This document shows, piece after piece, positions 11,001 to 18,926 of a DNA stretch of 64,000 nt. Below the pieces are notes generated by a model. The model was not told where the DNA came from. It ran no database searches and saw only the letters and a list, made by a program, of their open reading frames with translations. Position 1 is the first letter of the stretch; each line of letters starts with the position of its first letter. Source of the DNA: Leishmania donovani (taxonomy: Eukaryota; Euglenozoa; Kinetoplastea; Trypanosomatida; Trypanosomatidae); assembly GCF_000227135.1 (NCBI RefSeq), contig NC_018237.1, positions 124,001 to 188,000 of the forward strand. Reading direction: 5' to 3'. The translations under genes and the position numbers were made by a program.

Positions 11001-13970
11001 GTGTGCATCTCGCATACGCTTTCGTCCGCCTTTCAGCTTCTCCCGCAGCAGCGTGCAGAGGGGCTGGCGCTTCAGCGGCCCACGCTGGCCACGTCATCGT
11101 CGGCAAGATCAACTCGAGGTGTGGCGCATGCGGGCACCAGCACTGCGAGCAGCGGCGGGGCCTTGAACACCGCAGTCGCTCCTGCCGGCTCGTCCCCACT
11201 GCTGACGGCGAGGCTGCAGGCTGCGTCGCGCATGCCGCGCATCCTGTCGAGCCTCACCACCGGTCCGGCGCGACTGCTTGTCCTGCTGACACGGATGCAG
11301 CTCATCGCCGATGCACTGCTCGCCCACCGGCAGCATCAGGAGCAGTGGCAGGGCAACGGGCTGGCTGCTGTGGGCAACGCGAGGATTCTACGAACAACGG
11401 GAGAGCTCCACTACGCAGATATGCACGCGCCAAGGCAACCCCAGTACATGACCCACAAGCGAGCTGGCGCGCTGTCGTCGCAGGCGGGCCCCGCGCCAAT
11501 GCCTGACATCTCCTTCTATCACATTCTCCATGTTTTTCGTGAGGCTCGCGAGGAGGTGAACCGGGCACAGCGCGGCCTGGACAGAGCCACCATCACGTGG
11601 ACCCACCAGCGGCAGCAGCAGCAGTCCCGATCGGCGCAACGAGGTTCCTTCCTCGACTGTATCTCCTCCATGGGCGCCGGCACCTTATCTGCCCTCACGT
11701 CGAGAGCGACGGAAGGCGATGTCGAGCCGTGCATCACGCGCGCGGCAGCAGCAGCAGCACAGTACCACTCGCAACCGACGCTCTGGCAGTCGCACTCGCT
11801 GTCACCCTCACCTGCCTCCGCGCGTACAGCTTCCGTGCCGGGCTCGACGACGAATGCGCTCCGGCAGCACGCCCTTAGTACAGCGCCTTTCTCTAAGCTC
11901 GTGCGCGTCATCTCACCACCGGATTTGGTCGCCTCGATGCCTCTGATGGCGTCGTTCAGTGATGCGGCAGCTGTGAGCGACGCTTTAGGAGAGGCCAATG
12001 CACTTGCTGCACCAACCGCCACCCCTCCTGGTAGAAGCGACTGTGTGCTGTGGTCGTTGACTGTCGACCAAGATTCGCCGCCGTCGCATGACCAGACGCA
12101 GACGCTTTCTTTTAGTCACCACTACAGCTACGGATCGCCGTTGATCATGCACCAGGATCTCGTGCGGGAGTCGTCGGCGCTGTGGGACATGCCGCGCCTC
12201 GAGAGCGTCACCGACTGGGAGGAGCTGGCGAAGTCCGCGATGATGGCGGAGGCCCAGCAGCAGCAGCGTCTCGAGGCAGCAAACGCGACGGCGAATGATC
12301 TGCCCCCACCTCTTTCCCTCGACCCTCCGACGCTGCTCGACTGCAGTGGCCGGCGACGCTTTCTCTCCATTGCATGGGCGGAAGGGGAAGGGGAGCGGTT
12401 CTCAGCGAGCGGCTCCCTCGCTGCCGCATCGTCTTCCTTCGTCGGCAACCCGCTGCGGCGCGCCTGCTCGCACATGTCTACCGAAGATGTAGTGGCCTCC
12501 TGTACGCTGCAGGTGCTGTCCCCGACGGCTAGGCAGGTGGCCCGCCTGCCTGGAAGCGGTGCTGTAGGAACCCCGCAAACGGCAGCCGCAACCCGAGGCG
12601 TTGCCTCTGCCTGCAACAGAGACAAGCGCAGCGGCCTTGTAAACCACGCCAAGGAAGCCAGTACCGCAGATGGGGAGGGCGCCCTCCTTGTTGGCGCGGC
12701 TACGATGAGGCCAAGCTTGTTGCACCCCGGTGTAACAAGTCGCCGCGATTCCGATGACAAAGGCGCGGCGCCGTCCTTCGCGAGCGAACAGCCCGCCAGT
12801 GAGGCGTTCTGCAGCTTCGACGCGACGCCGGCGCCATCGGCTCTGGTTGCCGCCTCAGCCGACGGTGGCGCCGGCAACTTGTGTATGGTAGGCGCAGAGG
12901 GTAAAGGGTGCAGCGCCGCGTCTCCGAATGTGCTACCTTCCTTGAAGGAAGCAGCGTTGTGCGCCCCCGAAAGGTCAGTGAAGCCGTCGGTGTCGCGCTA
13001 TGATCCACAGCACAGCTTGCCGCAGCCGTCGTTTTCCGCATCGACGCCGCTGCCACAGCCGCAGCAGCCCATACCATACCCGCCACCTTCGCGGTTGCCG
13101 GCGCTCTCCTCGCAAGCTGCGGCGTTAGTGGAGTTGCGGGTGCGCTCGGCTCAGCACGCAGCCCTCATTCAGCGCATCCGCGTTCCAACGCTGCTCGTGC
13201 ATGCTAGCGATGACCCCGTCGCCCCGACGTCGACGCTTCCCTTTTCGCTTCTGCAGGCAAACCCGTGGATAACGACAGTGCTGACGCGGCGTGGCAGCCA
13301 CGCCGTCTTCATGGAGGGTGCCTCGGAGGTGTGGCGGCGGCCACGGTTGGTGGTGACGGAGCGGGCACGCCCAGCGGGCACGACGCTGCCCGCCTCTAGC
13401 GCTGCCGTGGCGGAGGGTATGATGTACTGGCCAGGCAGTGGATTCGACGAGGTTGGCAGTGCTCGTGGCGCGAGGGACGGGCCCCACTGGAAAACGCCGT
13501 CGGCACCTTCGAGTCCACGCGGTGACAGGGTCGTGCCACCTCCGACGGCGGACACGAGCCGAAAATCACCCGCGCTCATGGCCGCTGCGCGTTCGAAAAT
13601 GCCGTCTCCTTGGGCACAGAAAGCAAAGGCGAAACGCGTGCGCGGCAACGGCACGAGCAGCTCTAGCACCAGCGTCAGCAACTCCTGCTGCACCGATGAC
13701 TTCGACGACGACGGCGACACCGTTTCCAGCGCTATCGTTGAGTGGCTTCCTGTGATAGACGAAGATGCCGATGTCAAGCGGCACACAGACAAACGTCAGT
13801 CCACCACATCCCTGAGACGCCCGCCGAAAGAACAGCAATGCCTGGCCGCTGCCACCACGTCGATGTGGCAGGTTCGGATCGATGGTACAACGTGGCTGGA
13901 GCGGCTTCTTTTCGAGTACGTGGAAAAGGTTATCGTGTGCCCGCCGGCGGCCTCCACCCCGATCGGTTGA
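8097..13970 (+). CDS. Very large membrane-anchored alpha/beta hydrolase (YheT/ABHD1-3-like)
   Basis: 1957 aa from the ATG at 8097. The frame is open further up, to an ATG at 7716, but that extension reads like translated UTR (PPPPAAPPAA). Residues ~5-40 (SLTYALLCVYYACRTTLLFAVEMLLFLPSYYLV) form one or two membrane segments, as in ABHD1-3 proteins. The hydrolase core is broken up by long low-complexity insertions. Recognisable parts are the N-terminal strand region (GVYWLHGRRP, then VVVLLLCPSLLQGSGLYQHTV), a nucleophile elbow GWSEA with Ser923, an acid VHASDDPVAP with Asp1705/1706, and a catalytic His1735 in TRRGSHAVFMEG. The last two motifs match the family pattern DDPxxP and GGHxxFxEG. About 780 residues separate Ser from Asp, against roughly 100-200 in ordinary members. 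Family function: esterase/lipase-type hydrolysis at membranes; the substrate is unknown. The elbow has Ala where many members have Gly. Confidence 0.75.
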   Translation: MSVSSSLTYALLCVYYACRTTLLFAVEMLLFLPSYYLVERHDAPSAWLGRRGEAQVQPVLSAAYKYQKAEERDKSNYGESANIVPVGTGGPPLDISTREVEDNRCILSRKCVSRIRSLHIPTVSSSWWSPQVLRSVNPSSAAHSPETPQLRQKKQHQSLLPNFYGHPQAALPQSRYDGIGGDDDMNGSVGSWSNYTVGATPVATTLNRPLSLSIAEVSGWCDGTSGGELIPISLHSSPMQRSQRLQLQQVSHQRPHGGGVDEEDAACTSFNGFLSATARDAVDIGYQQPCVTDAFFDGLAVSVLVSAQEQQQQDRLAAARKRVGIAEAEGFFAKLGHRQCGAVSRRAAARTSSAPACVAAARERMRATVPVWCTVIFYSPIPQSAARGSVMEKASSPFRGQYGFLPPWYAVHARAQLLLALVGPLLRIAAELLWCRGWGTLTASSAAQTEALGEPGSITTPPATAASPEHQRLRQHRTRAPPLPSWPVRGSWQDAGVFLLGPLLLCFRVLRSLFYAIMGPPGATAPLHYSACMSASPTSHNAAGGGGVWHPFRRFESAVQARIDRYTTDTRHIFEPLHNNAAAATTTVSSAAATAHAGSSINPAPHAFSKPTTSSAKAAGAARSQGHAASLPHPAFPASAPAPACRKSVGVYWLHGRRPPTWSAAPADDPSTTSAVQPPPPAPVVVLLLCPSLLQGSGLYQHTVTRLSCVCQLLTLAGAWQSSFATDDAAADRILLPGSHGTAMTRNATQNRDDSTDRENAAQISAAGAEKAYKPVMLSTSSSKDGSIRGSGAEVNDQPSPPATSSSLPSATRPATRPATQWYAAVPVVELRVPATSPECTDDVSMPPLTLKDLRNIVERLRSNLESCTPPATNPPVPCASTAAGRSARLDLCGHAPSPDAAAKASADPRPRRAVYIVAVGWSEAASPLLELAITQQQPQTSTGSGRSTEDENGGGSGEQSPARLDGLVCISHTLSSAFQLLPQQRAEGLALQRPTLATSSSARSTRGVAHAGTSTASSGGALNTAVAPAGSSPLLTARLQAASRMPRILSSLTTGPARLLVLLTRMQLIADALLAHRQHQEQWQGNGLAAVGNARILRTTGELHYADMHAPRQPQYMTHKRAGALSSQAGPAPMPDISFYHILHVFREAREEVNRAQRGLDRATITWTHQRQQQQSRSAQRGSFLDCISSMGAGTLSALTSRATEGDVEPCITRAAAAAAQYHSQPTLWQSHSLSPSPASARTASVPGSTTNALRQHALSTAPFSKLVRVISPPDLVASMPLMASFSDAAAVSDALGEANALAAPTATPPGRSDCVLWSLTVDQDSPPSHDQTQTLSFSHHYSYGSPLIMHQDLVRESSALWDMPRLESVTDWEELAKSAMMAEAQQQQRLEAANATANDLPPPLSLDPPTLLDCSGRRRFLSIAWAEGEGERFSASGSLAAASSSFVGNPLRRACSHMSTEDVVASCTLQVLSPTARQVARLPGSGAVGTPQTAAATRGVASACNRDKRSGLVNHAKEASTADGEGALLVGAATMRPSLLHPGVTSRRDSDDKGAAPSFASEQPASEAFCSFDATPAPSALVAASADGGAGNLCMVGAEGKGCSAASPNVLPSLKEAALCAPERSVKPSVSRYDPQHSLPQPSFSASTPLPQPQQPIPYPPPSRLPALSSQAAALVELRVRSAQHAALIQRIRVPTLLVHASDDPVAPTSTLPFSLLQANPWITTVLTRRGSHAVFMEGASEVWRRPRLVVTERARPAGTTLPASSAAVAEGMMYWPGSGFDEVGSARGARDGPHWKTPSAPSSPRGDRVVPPPTADTSRKSPALMAAARSKMPSPWAQKAKAKRVRGNGTSSSSTSVSNSCCTDDFDDDGDTVSSAIVEWLPVIDEDADVKRHTDKRQSTTSLRRPPKEQQCLAAATTSMWQVRIDGTTWLERLLFEYVEKVIVCPPAASTPIG

Positions 13971-16026
13971 AGCGCGCACAGCGGGTGGTCGAAGTCCTAT
14001 CTGTGATACCGTGCGCGTGTGCAAGGTGCGTGTGCGTGTGTGTGCGTGTGTGTGCGTGTTGGCTGGAGCGGGAGGGCCGCAGCCATTTTCATGGCACGCC
14101 TCCCCTCCCGTCTCGGTGCCGATTCTGTTCTCTGTCCCTCATCGGAAACGAAGCGCGTGCGCTGAGCACTCGGTCATGTGCTGCATACGCGTGACGCGCA
14201 AGTTCACGCAGCTGCACGGCGCATACCTCTTGCTCTCTCTGTGTCTGTGTGCGTGGGATTTAGCGAGAGGGGGGAAGGGCCACCTCTTCGACATCTCTGC
14301 CGCTTCGCTTCTTCCACGCTCCTCTTCACCGCACCACGGCCGCGAACACTGTTCCGTCCTCATCTCTCTTCTCTTGGCGATTCTGTTATTGCGTCGCTGT
14401 ATATCATCCCCCCCCCCCACTCCCGCCCCTTCTGCGTCTCTTCTTCGCAGAACCTGCTCGTTGGGTCTTCCACTTCTCGCCCTTTCTCCTCTCACTGCCG
14501 TAGGCGACGTCGCACACGCACATAAATACATCTCTGAGGCCCACCAACGCAATCATGCTTCTCACAGAGCCGGTGTGCTGAGGAGATGGAAAAGGCGTGC
14601 ACCTGCGTGTCGCATATTCTCTGCTTCGCGGCGGCGATAAGGAGGCGTTGCATGCCCCGCCAATCGGCAAGGGAGAGGGAGCAGCGGATGCGCCCATCGT
14701 GTCCACTGTGCCCGCAGCATCCCCCTACGGCGACGACTGCACCCGACGGGGCAGAGCAGCGCGCAACTCCAACGGCGCAGCCCGAGGCTCTGCTGTCGCA
14801 ATGTCCGCCGCTGGCTTGTGCGCGCGTCGCACTCGGAGACATCGGCGGCCGCGCTGCTCTTTGGGGCTCAGACACCCACCTCACAGCCGCGGTTGCCGCC
14901 CTTCTCCATCAACAAGGTGAAAGACATCGTTGCCGACGGGTATGAGGAAACTGGGCGGGGGGAGGGCAGAGGGCGTCCGGCACACGCGAGGCAGCCGCAG
15001 CGCTGCAGGTGTGTGTGTGTGTGTGTGTGCTGTCACCAAGAGTGATGGCGAGAGGGGCGACGTGAGTGACAGCGGTCCCATCGGTGGCGGAGAAGAGGAC
15101 GAGATGGACAGCTTTTCCAGTATGGGCGGCAACAGCCGTGGCGGCGCTGACAAGTGCAACGGACGCACGAATACCCCTCACACTTCTCGCGACGGCAGGC
15201 ACCCGGCTCGCTTGCGAGCCCCTCCTCCTTCCTTCCCCGCAAGGACCGCATCTCCATGTGGGCCCATGCGCGTGCTACTCTCTGCGGCTTGCTGATGTGT
15301 ATGCGTTGCTGTTGTTGTCGGCGTGCGCCTATGCACCAGGAAGCACTTGCTTCAGATGTCCGTGTAGACAGAAATGGGAGGAGAGGGAAGAGGGGCGCTC
15401 AACCGTTGTGGGTCTCAAGCCGCCGTGCTTCTGATTTTGTAGGCTGTGCGCCTCCACCGGCCCTACAGCCTCCTAGTCCCACTCCGGCTTGCGGTCTTGT
15501 ACATCCTGAGCGGATTCTCTTTTGTTTCTTCGTGGTGGTAACGGTGTTGGTGGTGAGAGGGAGCAGGGGTAGTTTGCGCTTCCACCGCCGCTCGTCCGTT
15601 GTTCAGTGGGGCTGTACCCGCTGTCTCCGCAACTGTGCCTGTGTCTCTCACCAATCAATGCACGTGTGTTGGGCGTTGTCTGCCGACCGTACCGGCGCCC
15701 GTGCCGGGGGTCTTGGCGCAGATGCATGCGTGCACGTATTAGGTACATCAAGAGAAGTCGTGATACGCAAATTTTGCATATGTTATCGCTCCCTCGCTTC
15801 GACTTTTTTGTTCTGCAGTTTACCTGCTCGCCCTCCACCCCCCCCCCTCCGGCCCACGCGGTGCTTCTCCCGCTCGCACGCACGCACGCAGAGAGACCCT
15901 GCGAGCGCGACGGGACAAGCGGCGCTGGGCATCACCCGTGAACACCCATAGCCCCCCTTCCCCCCTCCACCACCACCATCAGTGGCGAAGGGCGTACAAC
16001 AATAATAAAAAGGTACTCGCAACGAG
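13971..16026. other. Intergenic region between hydrolase and MPN gene
   Basis: About 2 kb. CT-rich and GT-rich tracts lie near 14000-14060, 14400-14420, 15010-15030 and 15830-15980. The stretch 14586-15295 is less pyrimidine-biased and has short overlapping open frames of 75-121 codons in all three frames; none has a recognisable domain, so no gene is called. Confidence 0.6.
15951..15982 (+). promoter_or_regulatory. Candidate trans-splice acceptor of the MPN gene
   Basis: A C/T tract (ccccccttccccccctcc) is followed by ACC repeats and an AG at 15981-15982 (catcag). This would leave a 5' UTR of about 44 nt before the ATG at 16027, a typical arrangement in this genus. Confidence 0.45.
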
Positions 16027-17508
16027 ATGCCGGCCGCTGTCACGGTGCATCCGTTGGTCCTTCTCAGCATCGTGGATCATGTGACCCGCGTAGGTCTGCA
16101 GCCTCAGCAACAGCGGCCGCCGCAAAAGCAGGGCAGTGCGCCGGATGCCGCCACCGCCTCACGCCCTGCCCCAGCTTTTCTGTCCACTGCAGGTTTGCTG
16201 ATGGGGACAACGAAAGCGTCCGGCCCTGCCGACACCAGCACGTGCGGCGCGGAGAGCGGAGGCCGAGGCATCACCACGACGCTCTGCGCCTCCTTCGAGC
16301 TCCCGCTACGGTTGCAGTCGACCGACGGTGTGGCGGTGGCCGTGGCGCCATCCGGGGATGCCGCTTTTCTTCAAAACATACTCCGCGACAAGACTGACTG
16401 GCCGGCGGCCCAGAAGCACCGCGAGCAGCTCAGCGCTGTGATGCCTGAGATGGACGTGGTGGGGTGCTACGTCGTCTGTGCCGGCTCACGGTGGACGAGC
16501 ACGCGGCACCAGAGCGGTGGTGATGACAGAGACGGCTCCCGGTTGTCGGTCGGAGGTGCTGTCAAGAAGGCCAAGGGCGAGGCGATGGCCGGTGCGGACA
16601 GCATCGCGGCGATCGCTAACTGTGTCCAGCAGCAGCTGCGCAACACCTCGATTTTGCCTTCGACGGCTACGGGGTTTGTTTTACTGGTAGTCTACGACAA
16701 GGAAGTGACGAGCGCTGCAGGTGACACGGACACCGCCGTACCCAATCCGCCGCACTCCCCCGCGGCGGCGCGGCTGCCCTTTGACTGCCTCTACGTTCCG
16801 GCCACCACCGACAGCGACGCGTTGCCAACGGAAGAGGTGACGGTGGGCCCTGCGGACATGGAGTGGATTGCCTTGGCGAACGAGGCCATGATGCCAGCAT
16901 ACCATCAGAACTCGGCAACCACGTCCTCTGCCGCCGTGAAGCCAGGCCTCTTGCGACGTCTCTGCAGCGCTGCCTACTTGACCTCTGAGGCCCCGGATTC
17001 GAGAGAGCCGGCGAGCACGCAAACTTCACGAATGGCTTCGTCGCAGAACTGTCGTGCCGCCGAGGAACTCGTTGGCAGTCTTCGACTTATAATGCGTATG
17101 CTCGTCGAGATGACGGCATCGACGCCGAGCCCAACGGCAACGGCGCCAGACGACGTTGAACTGCTGAGGACTGTAGCGACATGCCTCCGCAATGTGCCGG
17201 TCAGCCGTCCATCCCAGCCGCCGGGCGGGCCAAGAGTGCCATCTGCGCTACCAGCTGAGGAGGTGCTTAGTGCAGTACTAGCTCTCGAGGTACAGTGCGC
17301 ACTGCGCATGCGTTCTCTGAGTAAAGCCCAGCAGCAGCTGCTCAGCAGCCGCCGCTCTGCCATGACCGCCCTCCACTCCAAGGCTTGCTCACCCAAGGCA
17401 GCCAATCCACCGCCGCCGCCGCCGCCGACCGCAGAGGGGTGGTCCACGCATGAGCGCGACAAGCGCAGCGGTGTCAACACAGCTGTCCCCGGGCACGTAT
17501 GGGAGTAA
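16027..17508 (+). CDS. MPN-domain protein without JAMM site (Rpn8/CSN6-like)
   Basis: 493 aa. The N-terminus VTVHPLVLLSIVDHVTRVG (residues ~5-23) closely resembles the opening of MPN domains, especially proteasome-lid Rpn8 (family consensus VHPLVLLSxxDH). A second block, SFELPLRLQ (~89-97), matches the MPN strand before the helix, and VVGCYV (~144-149) matches the VGWY block. The H-x-H of a JAMM metalloprotease is missing, so this is an MPN-minus, structural-type member, as in Rpn8, CSN6 and eIF3f. Inserts rich in A/S/G break up the domain (~30-80 and ~155-190). The C-terminal half has helix-like segments (RAAEELVGSLRLIMRMLVEM; ALEVQCALRMRSLSKAQQQLL) before a proline run. It is longer than ordinary Rpn8 or CSN6 (roughly 300-350 aa). 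Which complex it belongs to cannot be decided here. Confidence 0.65.
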   Translation: MPAAVTVHPLVLLSIVDHVTRVGLQPQQQRPPQKQGSAPDAATASRPAPAFLSTAGLLMGTTKASGPADTSTCGAESGGRGITTTLCASFELPLRLQSTDGVAVAVAPSGDAAFLQNILRDKTDWPAAQKHREQLSAVMPEMDVVGCYVVCAGSRWTSTRHQSGGDDRDGSRLSVGGAVKKAKGEAMAGADSIAAIANCVQQQLRNTSILPSTATGFVLLVVYDKEVTSAAGDTDTAVPNPPHSPAAARLPFDCLYVPATTDSDALPTEEVTVGPADMEWIALANEAMMPAYHQNSATTSSAAVKPGLLRRLCSAAYLTSEAPDSREPASTQTSRMASSQNCRAAEELVGSLRLIMRMLVEMTASTPSPTATAPDDVELLRTVATCLRNVPVSRPSQPPGGPRVPSALPAEEVLSAVLALEVQCALRMRSLSKAQQQLLSSRRSAMTALHSKACSPKAANPPPPPPPTAEGWSTHERDKRSGVNTAVPGHVWE

Positions 17509-18926
17509 CTGCAGGGCCAGCTTCACGTCCTCTAGAGCCTTTGCCGTTGCACCCTTTCTCTCCAAGTCTGCATCGCCCAGCTCCCCGCACCTCTGCAGTA
17601 GACTACCCTCCTCCTCCGAAGTGCAGACGTGTCTCGGCGCCCCCTCCCTCCTCCCACACCACCACCACTACCCCGTCACGAGCCTCGCCCGGCAGCAGCG
17701 ATACGCTGACAACCAGCGGCAGAGAAAGAGCCGCAGCTGTCGTTTCTCTCTTGCGCTGCCTCGAAAAAGAAACATGCGTTGGCCCACAGCCCAAGAGAGC
17801 AGCCGGAGAGCCAACTCACAACTGCAGGCGAGTGATGTGTGCGGGGAGGGAGGGAGAGAGGGAGGGAGGGGGGCGCCACGAAGGAAAGCACGCACACACA
17901 CACACAGACACCAAACACACAAAACGAACCGAAAAGAGCGTGTGCCGGCTGTCCACAATCAGCTGCCTTCTTCCACACCTTCAATCCTCTTTGGGTTGGA
18001 GTGGGAGGTTCAATGGATGAGGAGAGAGGGGGAGGGCGGTGCAGGTTGCTCCCACAGTAGCCAGCAGGCGTTCTCTTTTCTGTTGTCTCTGCTCGCTGTT
18101 GTTAGTCGTGCCAGAATACCCATATGTGTCTTTTCCACCACCTGCAGCTCTCTCTCTGTCAGTCTGTCTGAGCTTGTGTCTGTGTGTGTGTGTGTGTGTA
18201 TGCTCTTCTGTTTTTCGCTCTGTCGTTATTCCTCTGCCTTAAGTACGATTATGTGGCGTCGCCACATCTCTCTGCCCCTCCCGCTCCCGCACCGTCCCGT
18301 GATTTTGTTTTTTCTCTGTGCCTCTGTGTGTGCGCATGTATGTGTGTCCGCATCCTTTCCGCCCGACCCCCTCCGCCAAGATCTACTGTGAGGCACACAA
18401 CCGGTACGAACCGGAGATACATGTCTGGGTCTGACAAGGTCGAAGAGGGGCTCGCATAGCGATACGCGTTGATGGTACGCTTCTCGTTTTATGGGTCATC
18501 CTTCGTGCTTGCACGCTGCCCCCCCCCCTCCCCCTCACGCTGGGGCTCGGTCGCTGTCAGCGAGTGTGATGCCTCATGCCTTCTCTCCCACCCTTTGTGT
18601 GCCACGAGCGCCCGACACTCTGCCTATACGTCTTCTTTTCTTCGCATCGTCTCATGCACTCGACGACTGCACCCTGTCTGCACGCTCCACGCGCACGTCC
18701 ACAGATAAGGCGAGTAGAGCAGCACTTTTCTCACCGAGCAGGCACTCCGTGACGCAGCACGCATCAAAAATCCCCGCGGGCTGCGTTGGTCGCGCTTACC
18801 CTCCCCGCCTGCCATCAGCCGGGCAACGCTCTTTGTGAGTGCGGACTTCCATAGTTGTGCCTTCGTTGTCTGCTTTACTCTGTCCACTTCCTATCGACCA
18901 AGCTCAACTCCCTCTCACCAGCGACG
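17509..18926. other. Intergenic region before the transporter array
   Basis: 1.4 kb with a purine stretch near 17840-17880 (repeated gagggag), CA-rich 17895-17915, a GT run near 18177-18199 and a pyrimidine-rich end (18860-18920). No supported gene. Confidence 0.7.
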
